NCBI GenBank assembly: GCA_946403845.1
Contig: CAMJBL010000023.1
Coordinates: forward strand, 1-34,989
DNA: 34,989 bases
Origin: an uncultured Prevotella sp.
GTDB lineage: Bacteria; Bacteroidota; Bacteroidia; Bacteroidales; Bacteroidaceae
Reading direction: 5' to 3'
Position numbers and translations under genes: made by a program. Position 1 is the stretch's first letter. Each line of letters starts with the position of its first letter. Positions 1 through 8,590 of the stretch are shown one piece after another. A model generated the notes under the pieces. It did no database searches and was not told the DNA's origin. It saw only the letters and a program-made list of their open reading frames with translations.

Positions 1-8
1 TCGGTATA

Positions 9-2519
9 ATGAATATTTCCTACAAATGGTTGAAGGAATACGTGGATTTCGACCTGACGGCTCAGCAGGTGGCTGATGCATTGACGTCAACGGGTCTCGA
101 AGTCGACGCATTGGAAGAAGTACAGAGTATCAAGGGTGGCCTGAAGGGCCTGTATGTGGGCAAGGTGCTCACCTGCGAGGCCCATCCCAATAGCGACCAT
201 CTCCATGTGACAACAGTAGACTTAGGCAAGGGCGAGCCCTCGCAGATTGTCTGTGGCGCGCCTAATGTGGCTGCAGGTCAGAAAGTGATCGTAGCCGATT
301 TAGGTTGTGTGCTCTACGATGGCGATCAGGAGTTTGTCATCAAGAAGTCCAAGCTGCGTGGTGTGGAGTCGAATGGTATGATCTGTGCAGAGGATGAGAT
401 CGGTGTTGGTACCAGCCACGATGGTATCATCGTCTTGCCAGAGGATGCTGTGGTGGGAACACCCGCTGCTGAATACTATCATCTGGAGAGCGACTGGCTC
501 ATCGAGGTGGATATCACCGCTAACCGAGCCGACGGCCTCTCTCACTGGGGTGTGGCCCGTGACCTCTATGCCTGGCTTAAGAGCAATGGCTACGAGACCA
601 AGATGCATCGTCCTGACTGCTCGAAGTTCAAGGTCGACAATCACGACCTGCCCATCGAAGTGACCATCGAGAATCAGGAGGCCTGCAAGCGCTATGCCTG
701 TGTCAGTGTGACGGATTGCGAGGTAAAGGAATCTCCCGATTGGCTGAAGAACAAATTGACTACTGTTGGTCTACGTCCGATCAATAACATCGTCGATATC
801 ACCAATTATATTATGATGGCTTATGGCCAGCCGCTGCATACCTTCGATGCTGATATGGTGAAGGGGCATAAGATTGTGGTGAAGACGATGCCCGAGGGCA
901 CCCCGTTCCAGACGCTCGATGGTGAGGAACATAAACTCTCGGATCGCGACCTGGCTATCTGCAATGCTGAGGATCCGATGTGTATCGCTGGCGTCTTTGG
1001 CGGCAAGGGTAGTGGTACCTACGAGACTACGAAGAACGTAGTGCTGGAAAGTGCCTACTTCCATCCCACATGGATCCGTAAGAGTGCCCGTCGTCATGGT
1101 CTGAGCACAGACGCCTCATTCCGTTTCGAGCGTGGTGTCGATCCCAATGGCACGATCTATGCGCTGAAGCAGGCAGCCATCCTCTGTCAGGAGTTGGCTG
1201 GCGGTAAGGTGTCGATGGAGGTCTGCGATGTCTATCCCGAGCCGATGAAGAATGCGGTGGTTGAGCTCAGCTATCAGTATGTGCACAACCTTGTAGGAAA
1301 GGATATCCCCGTAGCAACCATTAAGAGCATCTGCGAGAGTCTGGAGATGAAGGTGCTCAACGAGACGCCAGAGGCTCTGACCCTCGAGATTCCAGCCTAT
1401 CGCGTCGATGTGCAGCGTCCTTGCGATGTAGTCGAGGATATCCTGCGTATTTATGGATATAATAATGTGGAGATTCCCACCCAGCTGAAGGGCTCGCTCG
1501 TCATCAAGGGCGATGAGGATCAGAAGCACAAGCTGGCCAACCTCGTAAGTGAGCAACTGGTAGGCGAGGGCTTCAACGAGATCCTCAACAATTCGCTGAC
1601 GAAGGCAGCCTACTACGAGAAAACCAGCCCATCTAGCCCGTCTAGTCTGGCTAGTACTACTAGTTCGACTATTCAGACTAGTCCATCTAGCACCCTGGTT
1701 CGCATCATGAATCCACTTTCAACGGATCTTAACGTAATGCGCCAGACATTGCTCTTCGGCGGCCTGGAGAGCATCCAGCATAATGTGAACCGCAAGCGCA
1801 GCAACTTGCGTTTCTTCGAATTCGGCAATGTCTACACCTTCGATCCTGCCAAACAGAACGACGATGATCCCATGCAGGCCTATAAGGAGCAGTATCACGC
1901 TGCGCTGTGGATTACCGGTAAGCGCGTGGAGGGCTCTTGGGCACATGCCAATGAAGACGCTACTTATTATGAGTTGAGCGCCTACGTAGAAAACATTCTC
2001 CGTCGTATCGGTGTGAAGCCGGGTATGCTGGTTCGCAAAAAGAGCGAGAACGATATCTTCTCGGCAGGCATGACCATCGAGAATCGTGGTGGCAAGCAGC
2101 TCATTGAGATGGGTATCCTCACCAAGAAACTCCAGAAGCAGTTCGGACTGGATAATCCTGTCTATTACGCCGAGCTCAACTGGACGGCGCTGATGAAGGT
2201 GATCAAGAAGAACGAGGTGCTATATACCGAGGTGCCCAAGTTCCCGGCCGTCAGTCGTGACCTGGCGCTGCTGGTGGATAATAGCGTGGAGTTCGCGCAG
2301 ATCGAGCAGGTGGCCCGTCAGACGGAGAAGAAACTCCTGAAGAAGGTGGAGCTCTTCGATGTCTACGAGGGTGACAAGCTCCCTGCCGGCAAGAAGTCCT
2401 ACGCCGTGAACTTCATCCTCCAGGATGACGAGAAAACCATGGGTGACAAGCAGATCGAAGCGATTATGGCTAAACTTATCGCGAATATCAAGAAACAATT
2501 AAACGCTGAATTAAGATAA
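9..2519 (+). CDS. pheT: Phenylalanine--tRNA ligase beta subunit
   Basis: Beta subunit of the cytoplasmic alpha2-beta2 phenylalanyl-tRNA synthetase, which charges tRNA-Phe. The 836-aa protein reads in family order: N-terminal segment (MNISYKWLKEYVD), a tRNA-binding OB-like domain around residues 40-160, the B3/4 editing domain (about 215-400), B5 (about 410-490), the catalytic-like core, and a C-terminal FDX-ACB anticodon-binding domain (about 743-836, with FPAVSRDLALLVD). The start at 9 keeps the conserved N-terminus; the upstream region lies outside the window. One oddity is a Ser/Thr/Pro-rich insert at residues 539-563, between the conserved NNSLTKAAYYE and NPLSTDLNVMRQTLLFGGLE segments, encoded by a 9-bp repeat array. 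It is in frame and falls in a loop, so the enzyme is probably active. Length and domain order fit family norms. The next gene starts 3 bp after the stop, suggesting co-transcription. Confidence 0.97.
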   Translation: MNISYKWLKEYVDFDLTAQQVADALTSTGLEVDALEEVQSIKGGLKGLYVGKVLTCEAHPNSDHLHVTTVDLGKGEPSQIVCGAPNVAAGQKVIVADLGCVLYDGDQEFVIKKSKLRGVESNGMICAEDEIGVGTSHDGIIVLPEDAVVGTPAAEYYHLESDWLIEVDITANRADGLSHWGVARDLYAWLKSNGYETKMHRPDCSKFKVDNHDLPIEVTIENQEACKRYACVSVTDCEVKESPDWLKNKLTTVGLRPINNIVDITNYIMMAYGQPLHTFDADMVKGHKIVVKTMPEGTPFQTLDGEEHKLSDRDLAICNAEDPMCIAGVFGGKGSGTYETTKNVVLESAYFHPTWIRKSARRHGLSTDASFRFERGVDPNGTIYALKQAAILCQELAGGKVSMEVCDVYPEPMKNAVVELSYQYVHNLVGKDIPVATIKSICESLEMKVLNETPEALTLEIPAYRVDVQRPCDVVEDILRIYGYNNVEIPTQLKGSLVIKGDEDQKHKLANLVSEQLVGEGFNEILNNSLTKAAYYEKTSPSSPSSLASTTSSTIQTSPSSTLVRIMNPLSTDLNVMRQTLLFGGLESIQHNVNRKRSNLRFFEFGNVYTFDPAKQNDDDPMQAYKEQYHAALWITGKRVEGSWAHANEDATYYELSAYVENILRRIGVKPGMLVRKKSENDIFSAGMTIENRGGKQLIEMGILTKKLQKQFGLDNPVYYAELNWTALMKVIKKNEVLYTEVPKFPAVSRDLALLVDNSVEFAQIEQVARQTEKKLLKKVELFDVYEGDKLPAGKKSYAVNFILQDDEKTMGDKQIEAIMAKLIANIKKQLNAELR
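1624..1695 (+). repeat. 9-bp-period CTAG array inside pheT
   Basis: Eight consecutive 9-bp units run through this 72-bp stretch. CTAG stands at 1633, 1642, 1651, 1660, 1678 and 1687. The unit at 1669 carries CTAT and the one at 1624 carries CCAG. The last five bases of each unit vary. The period is three codons, so the frame is kept and the repeat encodes the Ser/Thr/Pro-rich insert of PheT. Confidence 0.85.
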
Positions 2520-2522
2520 ATT

Positions 2523-3260
2523 ATGGGAAGAGCATTTGAATATCGTAAGGCTACGAAGCTGAAGCGATGGGGCCACATGGCCAAGACATTTACAAAGATC
2601 GGTAAGCAGATTGCCATTGCCGTGAAGGCAGGCGGTCCAGAGCCGGAGAACAATCCTACACTGCGTGCTATCATCGCCAATGCCAAGCGTGAGAACATGC
2701 CGAAGGACAACATCGAGCGTGCCATCAAGAACGCGATGGGTAAGGACCAGAGCGACTACAAGGAGGTGACCTACGAGGGATATGGCCCTCACGGTATCGC
2801 CATCTTCGTGGAGACGCTGACCGACAACACCACCCGTACCGTTGGCGACGTGCGTTCAGTATTCAACAAGTTTAATGGTAACCTGGGAACGCAGGGCTCA
2901 CTGAGCTTCCTGTTCGACCACAAGTCAGTGTTCACCTTCAAGAAGAAGGAAGGACTGGATATGGACGAACTGATCCTCGACCTGATTGACTACGGCGTAG
3001 AGGACGAGTTCGACGAGGACGAGGAGGAGAACAGCATCACCATCTATGGCGATCCTTCTTCATTCGGTGCCATTCAGAAGCACTTGGAGGAGAACGGCTT
3101 CGAGGTGACGGGTGCTGAGTTCACACGCATCCCCAACGACCTGAAGGACGTGACGCCCGAGCAGCGTGAGACCATCGACAAGATGGTTGAGAAACTCGAG
3201 GACTTCGACGATGTCCAGACGGTTTACACCAACATGAAACCCGAGGAAATTGCAGAGTAA
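2523..3260 (+). CDS. YebC/PmpR family protein
   Basis: A 245-aa member of the YebC/PmpR (TACO1) family. Members are described as DNA-binding regulators, and more recently as ribosome-associated factors that help translation of difficult (for example polyproline) stretches. Recognised by the N-terminus MGRAFEYRKATKLKRWGHMA, the KTFTKIGKQI segment, NPTLRAIIANAKRENMPKDNIERAI, and the GYGPHGIAIFVETLTDNTTRT core. A strongly acidic stretch (DEFDEDEEEN, about residues 161-170) lies in the middle domain, as in many family members. It follows pheT by 3 bp with no promoter between them, so it is probably in the same transcript. A strong terminator follows immediately. Family assignment is firm; the exact cellular role is not fixed by sequence. 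Confidence 0.93.
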   Translation: MGRAFEYRKATKLKRWGHMAKTFTKIGKQIAIAVKAGGPEPENNPTLRAIIANAKRENMPKDNIERAIKNAMGKDQSDYKEVTYEGYGPHGIAIFVETLTDNTTRTVGDVRSVFNKFNGNLGTQGSLSFLFDHKSVFTFKKKEGLDMDELILDLIDYGVEDEFDEDEEENSITIYGDPSSFGAIQKHLEENGFEVTGAEFTRIPNDLKDVTPEQRETIDKMVEKLEDFDDVQTVYTNMKPEEIAE

Positions 3261-3268
3261 TAAAAAGG

Positions 3269-3297
3269 ATCCCCGCTCGATAGGAGCGGGGATTTTT
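3269..3297 (+). terminator. Intrinsic terminator after pheT-yebC
   Basis: A perfect 10-bp stem, ATCCCCGCTC (3269-3278) with GAGCGGGGAT (3284-3293), a 5-nt loop and a T-run. It lies 8 bp past the YebC stop and overlaps the tail of the convergent lipoprotein gene, so it may act on both strands. Confidence 0.9.
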
Positions 3298-3685
3298 AAT
3301 TGTAGTCTTTTTCCGTCAGCAGGATATCGAGATAAATGGTCTGCGGGTTCTTCTCCGAATAATAGATGTACCTGAAACTATACCCCGCCTCCTTATAGGC
3401 CATCACCTGGGTGGTGTTCTTCAGTTCGTTTTTCAGCAGTTCCCTGGCCTGGTCCTTCTGGTAGGCATCGATACGGTCGGAAGCGCCCGTCAGCTTATAG
3501 AAATGCTGTATGGTGTGCGACGCCCTGTCGAAGGTCATGCTGTCGATAATCATTTCCTGCGCCACCGGCGAGGGGCACTTCCGTTTCGTAAATTCCACAC
3601 ACTCCCTGGCACATTTGTCTTCCAGGGATTCCTGACAGGCACCCAAAGTAAGGACTGCCAACACAAATAGTATTACTTTTTTCAT
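3296..3685 (-). CDS. Small predicted lipoprotein, unknown function
   Basis: A 129-aa protein when started at MKKVILFVLAVLTLGAC. The open frame extends 27 codons further upstream, but this start gives a clean lipoprotein signal: a basic start, a hydrophobic core and a lipobox ending LGAC with Cys17. I infer membrane anchoring after export. The mature part is Lys/Glu-rich, with a CARECVEFTKRKCPSP segment near the start. I recognise no family. It is transcribed away from lepA; the two start codons are about 100 bp apart and share an AT-rich divergent promoter region. It converges on the pheT-yebC terminator. The start assignment is good; function is unknown. Confidence 0.75.
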   Translation of the reverse strand: MKKVILFVLAVLTLGACQESLEDKCARECVEFTKRKCPSPVAQEMIIDSMTFDRASHTIQHFYKLTGASDRIDAYQKDQARELLKNELKNTTQVMAYKEAGYSFRYIYYSEKNPQTIYLDILLTEKDYN

Positions 3686-3706
3686 AACGAATGTAATTTT
3701 TCGGTG

Positions 3707-3714
3707 CAAAGATA
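3707..3714 (-). promoter_or_regulatory. Probable -7 box for the lipoprotein gene
   Basis: On the minus strand this reads TATCTTTG, matching the Bacteroidetes TAnnTTTG element. It lies about 21 bp upstream of the proposed start at 3685. No clear TTTG -33 element is visible at the expected distance; that region is an A/T run. Confidence 0.5.
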
Positions 3715-3732
3715 CAAAAAAAAGCAAAAATA

Positions 3733-3763
3733 TTGGTGAAACGACAGAAATTTTGTATCTTTG
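3733..3763 (+). promoter_or_regulatory. Promoter of lepA (Bacteroidetes type)
   Basis: TTGG at 3733-3736 and TATCTTTG at 3756-3763 are separated by 19 bp, close to the TTTG-N19-TAnnTTTG pattern used by the Bacteroidetes primary sigma factor. It is 23 bp upstream of the lepA ATG at 3787 and back-to-back with the lipoprotein promoter. Confidence 0.7.
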
Positions 3764-3786
3764 CAACTCAAACTACGCGTATATTA

Positions 3787-5568
3787 ATGAATCATATCAG
3801 AAATTTCTGTATCATTGCGCATATCGATCACGGAAAGTCGACGCTGGCTGACCGAATGCTGGAATTCACCAAGACCATTCAAGTCACTGAGGGACAGATG
3901 CTTGATGACATGGACTTGGAGCGTGAGCGTGGCATCACCATCAAGAGCCACGCCATCCAGATGGAATATATGCACAATGGTGAAAAATATATCCTCAACC
4001 TGATTGATACCCCGGGACATGTGGACTTCTCCTACGAGGTATCGCGCTCGATTGCGGCCTGCGAAGGCGCTTTGCTGGTGGTCGATGCCACACAGGGCGT
4101 GCAGGCGCAGACCATCTCGAACCTCTACATGGCGATCGACCACAATCTCGAGATCATCCCCGTGATCAACAAGATCGACATGCCTTCGGCGATGCCCGAT
4201 GAGGTGGAGGACGAGATTGTCGACCTGATCGGCTGTGACCGCAGCGAGATCCTCCGAGCCTCCGGAAAGACGGGTGAGGGCATCGAGCAGGTGCTCGACG
4301 CCATCGTGGAGCGCATTCCGCATCCCGTAGGCGACGAGAATGCCCCCTTGCAGGCGCTGATCTTCGACTCGGTGTTCAACTCCTTCCGTGGCATCATCGC
4401 CTATTTCAAGATCGTCAACGGCGTGATCCGTCAGGGCGACCTCGTGAAATTCTTCAACACTGGTATGGAATACGATGCCGACGAGATCGGCGTGCTGAAG
4501 ATGGACATGATTCCCCGCAAGGAACTGCGCACAGGCGATGTGGGCTATATCATCTCGGGTATCAAGAATTCGAAGGAGGTGAAGGTGGGTGATACCATCA
4601 CGCATGTGGCGAAGCCCTGCGACAAGGCCATCGAGGGCTTCCAGGAAGTGAAGCCGATGGTGTTTGCCGGTGTCTATCCCATCGATCCCACCGACTATGA
4701 GAATCTGCGTGCGTCGCTCGAGAAGCTGCAGCTTAACGATGCCTCGCTGACGTTTACGCCCGAGAGTTCCGTGGCCCTTGGCTTCGGCTTCCGTTGTGGC
4801 TTCCTCGGTCTGCTCCACATGGAGATTATCCAGGAGCGGTTAGACCGTGAGTTCGACATGGATGTCATCACCACCGTGCCCAACGTAAGCTATATGTGCT
4901 ATACCAAGCAGGGTGAGGTGAAGGAGGTGCATAATCCCTCGGGACTGCCCGACCTGACGCTCGTCGACCATATCGAAGAACCCTATATCCGTGCCTCGAT
5001 CATCACAGCGGCGGACTTTATCGGCCCCATCATGACGCTCTGTCTCGACAAGCGTGGCGAACTGATTGACCAGCAGTATGTTAGCGGCAATCGCGTGGAG
5101 ATTCACTTTATGCTACCGTTGGGCGAGATTGTGATTGATTTCTACGACAAGCTGAAGTCGATCTCCAAGGGCTATGCCTCGTTCGATTACCATATCGACG
5201 GCTTCCGTCCTTCGAAGCTGGCCAAGCTCGATATCCTGTTGAATGGCGAGCCTGTCGACGCACTTTCCACCCTCACGCATCAGGATAATGCCGTCACCTT
5301 CGGCCGTCGCATGTGTGAGAAGCTCAAGGAGCTCATTCCGCGTCAGCAGTTCGATATTGCCATCCAGGCCGCCATCGGTGCGAAGATCATCGCCCGCGAA
5401 ACGGTGAAGCAGGTGCGAAAGGATGTGACTGCTAAGTGCTATGGTGGTGATGTGTCGCGTAAGCGCAAGCTGCTTGAGAAGCAGAAGCGCGGTAAGAAGC
5501 GCATGAAGCAGATTGGAAACGTGGAAGTGCCTCAGAAGGCTTTCCTCGCCGTATTGAAATTGGACTAA
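3787..5568 (+). CDS. lepA: Elongation factor 4 (LepA) GTPase
   Basis: Ribosome-associated translational GTPase EF4/LepA. I place the start at the ATG at 3787 (593 aa; the E. coli protein is 599). An in-frame ATG at 3733 would put the promoter inside the gene, and the extra residues are not LepA-like. Visible G motifs: G1 AHIDHGKST (11-19), G2 RERGITI, G3 DTPGH (74-78) and G4 NKID (128-131). The LepA-specific C-terminal domain is present ([24 protein letters not shown] segment, then [16 protein letters not shown] near the end). It is followed after 31 bp by a Crp-like gene, perhaps in the same transcript. Full length, no anomalies. Confidence 0.97.
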   Translation: MNHIRNFCIIAHIDHGKSTLADRMLEFTKTIQVTEGQMLDDMDLERERGITIKSHAIQMEYMHNGEKYILNLIDTPGHVDFSYEVSRSIAACEGALLVVDATQGVQAQTISNLYMAIDHNLEIIPVINKIDMPSAMPDEVEDEIVDLIGCDRSEILRASGKTGEGIEQVLDAIVERIPHPVGDENAPLQALIFDSVFNSFRGIIAYFKIVNGVIRQGDLVKFFNTGMEYDADEIGVLKMDMIPRKELRTGDVGYIISGIKNSKEVKVGDTITHVAKPCDKAIEGFQEVKPMVFAGVYPIDPTDYENLRASLEKLQLNDASLTFTPESSVALGFGFRCGFLGLLHMEIIQERLDREFDMDVITTVPNVSYMCYTKQGEVKEVHNPSGLPDLTLVDHIEEPYIRASIITAADFIGPIMTLCLDKRGELIDQQYVSGNRVEIHFMLPLGEIVIDFYDKLKSISKGYASFDYHIDGFRPSKLAKLDILLNGEPVDALSTLTHQDNAVTFGRRMCEKLKELIPRQQFDIAIQAAIGAKIIARETVKQVRKDVTAKCYGGDVSRKRKLLEKQKRGKKRMKQIGNVEVPQKAFLAVLKLD

Positions 5569-5599
5569 TAACAGAATAATATATATTTTTTAAAGACCT

Positions 5600-6202
5600 A
5601 TGGCTACTGTTAGTATTACCTCGAGAGACGTTGCCCGTGAGTTGGCCCGTCGTTACAGTACAATGACACACGAGGAACTCGATTTGTTGGAAAGCATCCT
5701 CGTGCCCATGAAATATGCGAAGAACGAAATGATTCTCCGCGAAGGAGAAACCTGTACCAATATCTATTGGGTGGTGAAGGGACTGGTGCGTCAGTTCTAT
5801 TATAAGAATGGTAAGGAAGTGACGGAGTATATGGCTACCGAGAACAATATCGTGATGTGTATCGAGAGCCTGTTTCTCGAGCAGCCCACCCACCTGCAGA
5901 TCAAGGCCATCGAGCCCTGCGTCATGATTGCCATTCCGAAAGTTGATTTGGAGGCTGTCGCCATGAAGAGCGTCAACATCCAGATCCTCTATCGTAAGAT
6001 TCTCGAGGAATCGCTCATCCTGTCACAGATCCATGCCGACATGCTGCGCTTCGAGAGTGCGCAGGACCGTTACCAGAAACTCATCAAGCGTCAGCCGCAG
6101 CTGGTTCTCCGTGCGCCATTGGTCTATATTGCCAGTTATCTGCAGATGACGCCCGAGACGCTTTCCCGCGTCCGCACGGCGGCTTTGTTGGAAGACAAAT
6201 AG
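5600..6202 (+). CDS. Crp/Fnr-family transcriptional regulator
   Basis: A 200-aa protein with an N-terminal cyclic-nucleotide-binding-like beta-roll (about residues 20-140, including MILREGETCTNIYWVVKGLV and the strand pattern that follows) and a C-terminal winged helix (about 155-198, RAPLVYIASYLQMTPETLSR). This TPETLSR recognition-helix style is common in Bacteroidetes Crp-like proteins. I do not see the Cys cluster of Fnr, and the canonical cAMP phosphate-binding RxS signature is not evident, so the ligand is unknown. It lies 31 bp after lepA and is closed by a bidirectional terminator. The target genes cannot be told from sequence. Confidence 0.88.
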   Translation: MATVSITSRDVARELARRYSTMTHEELDLLESILVPMKYAKNEMILREGETCTNIYWVVKGLVRQFYYKNGKEVTEYMATENNIVMCIESLFLEQPTHLQIKAIEPCVMIAIPKVDLEAVAMKSVNIQILYRKILEESLILSQIHADMLRFESAQDRYQKLIKRQPQLVLRAPLVYIASYLQMTPETLSRVRTAALLEDK

Positions 6203-6228
6203 TAAAAGGCGCTCCGTTTACAAAAAAA

Positions 6229-6252
6229 AGGCTCTCCGGATTTGGAGAGCCT
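6229..6252. terminator. Bidirectional intrinsic terminator
   Basis: A perfect 9-bp stem, AGGCTCTCC (6229-6237) with GGAGAGCCT (6244-6252), and a 6-nt loop. An A-run (6222-6229) on the left serves as a U-tract for the minus strand, and ATTTTAG lies on the right. It separates the convergent Crp-like and ABC ATPase genes. Confidence 0.88.
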
Positions 6253-6255
6253 ATT

Positions 6256-7692
6256 TTAGTTCCTTTTCAGATAGAGCGCGTTGTCGATGCATTTCGGCAA
6301 CTCGTTTTCGTAATGCGTCACGTAGATAAGCGTGCAGTCGGGATTATCATACATATAGCGATCCACGATGGCCTTTACCAGGTTGCGGTTGCAGAGGTCG
6401 AGTCCATGCAGCGGCTCGTCGAGAATCAGCAGGTCGGGACATTTCACGAAAGCCCTTGCCAACAGCACCAGTCGCTGCTCACCACTCGACATCTCGAGGA
6501 AGTTGCGATCGGCCAGATGCTTAATGCCAAACATGTTCATCCATTCGATACACTGGTCTTTCTCCTGTTGCGTTGGGTTGAAGTAGAGGCCGATGGTATC
6601 CTTCAGTCCGCTGGCCACAATCTGCAGCGAAGGGATATTCTGTTTGTAGCTCCGGTGCATCTCGGGTGAGATATAGCCGATGCGCTTCTTGATGTCCCAG
6701 ATGCTTTCGCCCGAGCCGCGCTTGTGGCCGAACAGCGAGATGTCGCAGGCGTAGCTCTGGGGATTATCCGCGCAGACCAGCGAGAGTAGGGTAGACTTGC
6801 CCGAGCCGTTCTGCCCCGACAGTGCCCAGTGCTCGCCCTTCAGCACCACCCAGTTCAGATCCTTCAGGATGGTCCGCTCGCCGTACTGGATGGTCACGTG
6901 CTTGAAATTGATCACCTGCTGCGGTATCGGCGGAATCATCGATTCCTCCTTCACCTGCATGGCGTTCGGACAATGCTCTATCAGGAAGTCGGTCTTCACA
7001 TTGATCTCCGGAACCATGCGCATCTTGTCCAGTTTCACCACGCGCGTGATAAACGCCGGTATCTCGTCCATCTTCGAAAGCACCAGAATAATCTGCATGC
7101 CCTGTTCCTCAGCCAGCATCCTCAGCAGTTCCTTCACCTGGTCGCGGGTTTCCGCATCCAGTCCGATGAAGGGGTTCTCAATGATCAGCACCTTCGGGTG
7201 GGTAAACAGACTGGCCGCCATCTTGTATTTGCGAAGCTCACCGCTGCTCAGCAGTATGATGTACTTGTCGAGCAGGTTGTCGAGATGGAATAGCTCGTAG
7301 AGGTGTTTTTGGAATTTCCGGCGCTCAGGCGTGTCTTCGCCCGCCAATAGGAACGCCTCTTCCAGTTTACTGCCCACGGTGGGTGTCTCTTCGTCGATCT
7401 CCGTCTGGTTCCAGCGTTGCTGCAGGAAGTAGGTGCGGTCGTTGTCGCCCCCGTAGGTGTCACGGAATGTGATATGTTTTAAATTATTATACGGCTCGTC
7501 GAAGGCGTATCTGATCATCCCCGGGAATACGGGATGTCGCCCGGTAATCATGTCCACTAACATCGACTTTCCGGCGCCGTTGCGCCCAATAATGGCGATG
7601 TGCTCGCCTTCATCCAAACAAAAATTCACGGGCTCTGCCAGACTCCATTCCGGCTTCCTCGCCCTCGCGTTAATTAATTCAATTGTCTTCAT
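6256..7692 (-). CDS. Tandem-ATPase ABC protein (ModF-like), no membrane domain
   Basis: A 478-aa protein with two ABC ATPase domains and no membrane segment. Domain 1 has Walker A GRNGAGKS (36-43) and signature LSSGE (148-152). Its Walker B reads VLIIEN (168-173), where the usual pattern ends in DE. Domain 2 has Walker A SGQNGSGKST, signature MSSGEQRLVL and a canonical Walker B LLILDEP with a following D-loop. This architecture resembles E. coli ModF, an ABC protein named for its place in the molybdate operon with no firmly known transport role. No molybdate genes are nearby. Domain 1 is probably weakened for hydrolysis (inference). It lies 107 bp downstream of ruvC on the same strand, and its end shares a bidirectional terminator with the Crp-like gene. 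Confidence 0.85.
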   Translation of the reverse strand: MKTIELINARARKPEWSLAEPVNFCLDEGEHIAIIGRNGAGKSMLVDMITGRHPVFPGMIRYAFDEPYNNLKHITFRDTYGGDNDRTYFLQQRWNQTEIDEETPTVGSKLEEAFLLAGEDTPERRKFQKHLYELFHLDNLLDKYIILLSSGELRKYKMAASLFTHPKVLIIENPFIGLDAETRDQVKELLRMLAEEQGMQIILVLSKMDEIPAFITRVVKLDKMRMVPEINVKTDFLIEHCPNAMQVKEESMIPPIPQQVINFKHVTIQYGERTILKDLNWVVLKGEHWALSGQNGSGKSTLLSLVCADNPQSYACDISLFGHKRGSGESIWDIKKRIGYISPEMHRSYKQNIPSLQIVASGLKDTIGLYFNPTQQEKDQCIEWMNMFGIKHLADRNFLEMSSGEQRLVLLARAFVKCPDLLILDEPLHGLDLCNRNLVKAIVDRYMYDNPDCTLIYVTHYENELPKCIDNALYLKRN

Positions 7693-7799
7693 AAGTAATA
7701 AGCTCGTTAGAAACGAACAAATGTGTTTTCTTTTCTTGTGTTTCTATAAAAACGCTCTCTTTTTTAATTTTTAATGATTAATTACTTTTTAATGGTTTT
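7693..7799. other. AT-rich spacer between ruvC and the ABC gene
   Basis: This is 107 bp of strongly AT-rich sequence with TTTTTAAT three times (7761-7768, 7768-7775, 7786-7793). I see no convincing hairpin terminator and no clean TAnnTTTG promoter for the ABC gene, so the two genes may be co-transcribed. Confidence 0.5.
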
Positions 7800-8354
7800 T
7801 TATTTCTTAACTTTATTAGGGTTCTTGTTCACGAAATCCTTCCACCCCCGGTATTTCACCTCGCTTTCAGGCCGCCCCATCTGCAGATAGTGGCAATAGG
7901 CAGCGGCAAGGGCGTCGGTAGCATCCATAAACTTCGACATCTCCTCGTCGGGTATCTTCAGCAGCCGCTGCAGCATCCCGGCCACCTGTTCCTTGGCGGC
8001 GTTGCCGTTGCCCGTAATGGCCATTTTAATCTTCATCGGCGCATATTCATGGATGGGCACACCGTGGTGGATGGCGGCGGCGATGGCCGTTCCCTGGGCA
8101 CGCCCCAGCTTCAGCATCGACTGCACGTTCTTCCCGAAGAAAGGTGCCTCTATGGCCATCTCGTCAGGCAGGAAACCGTCGATAATGCTGGTCACGCGCT
8201 CAAAGATATGCCCCAGTTTCAGATAGGCATCGGGGAACTTCCGCAGATCGATGACACCCATCGTCACCATCTGCGCCTTACCGTCGCTAACTTTCAACAG
8301 TCCGTAGCCCATTAGGTTTGTTCCAGGGTCGATGCCCAATATGACTTTTTCCAT
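7800..8354 (-). CDS. ruvC: Crossover junction endodeoxyribonuclease RuvC
   Basis: Holliday-junction resolvase that cleaves branched recombination intermediates together with RuvAB. The frame opens at 8393, but I choose the ATG at 8354 (184 aa), which begins [11 protein letters not shown] as in the family; the extra upstream residues are not conserved. The four acidic catalytic residues are all recognisable: D9 (GIDPG), E69 (AIEAPFF), D144 and D147 ([13 protein letters not shown]), matching D7/E66/D138/D141 of the E. coli enzyme. The segment after E69 ([15 protein letters not shown]) is characteristic. The C-terminal tail is basic. The upstream gap holds repeats described separately; ruvA and ruvB are not in the window. 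Confidence 0.96.
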   Translation of the reverse strand: MEKVILGIDPGTNLMGYGLLKVSDGKAQMVTMGVIDLRKFPDAYLKLGHIFERVTSIIDGFLPDEMAIEAPFFGKNVQSMLKLGRAQGTAIAAAIHHGVPIHEYAPMKIKMAITGNGNAAKEQVAGMLQRLLKIPDEEMSKFMDATDALAAAYCHYLQMGRPESEVKYRGWKDFVNKNPNKVKK

Positions 8355-8418
8355 TTGCGGGTGCAAAATTACTACATTTTTTCCAATCTCCAAAATCTTG
8401 AAATGCTTTTTGCGCTAT

Positions 8419-8452
8419 TTTGTGCAAACCGTTGCACAAATCTTTGCACAAA
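8419..8452. promoter_or_regulatory. TTTGTGCAA inverted and direct repeats upstream of ruvC
   Basis: TTTGTGCAA (8419-8427) and TTGCACAAA (8432-8440) form perfect 9-bp arms around a 4-nt spacer. A third copy, TTGCACAAA (8444-8452), follows 12 bp after the second. The cluster sits 65-100 bp upstream of the ruvC start on the side where a promoter or operator would be. It could be a protein-binding site; the binder is unknown. Confidence 0.45.
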
Positions 8453-8524
8453 AATGCCGACACCCACTTATGTGTGATGCCAGCCCAATTTAATCTGTTT
8501 AGATTTACCCTGACACTAAAGCTT

Positions 8525-8590
8525 CTTTAGTATGATACTAGAAGGGGTTTAGTATGATACTAGAGGGTGTTTAGTATTAGGGTAGAAGGG
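8525..8590. repeat. Three 22-bp tandem repeats with palindromic core
   Basis: Units lie at 8525-8546, 8547-8568 and 8569-8590. Units 1 and 2 share TTTAGTATGATACTAGA, whose core TAGTAT-G-ATACTA is an inverted repeat. Unit 3 keeps TTTAGTAT and the GTAGAAGGG end but has lost the core symmetry. Just upstream, ACTAAAG (8515-8521) pairs with CTTTAGT (8525-8531). Confidence 0.8.

Noticed and set aside
1624..1695. Assembly error or frameshift in pheT
   Set aside because: The frame is intact on both sides and conserved residues resume exactly; the period of 9 keeps the frame.
3784..4818. A 344-codon minus-strand frame opposite lepA
   Set aside because: It is the antisense of a certain GTPase gene, with no family signature.
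6256..7692. Molybdate transport function for the ModF-like protein
   Set aside because: There are no modABC genes, molybdate-binding protein or Mo regulator in the window; only the domain layout is similar.
8525..8590. Possible CRISPR array
   Set aside because: The units are directly adjacent with no spacers, only three copies exist, and no cas genes are present.
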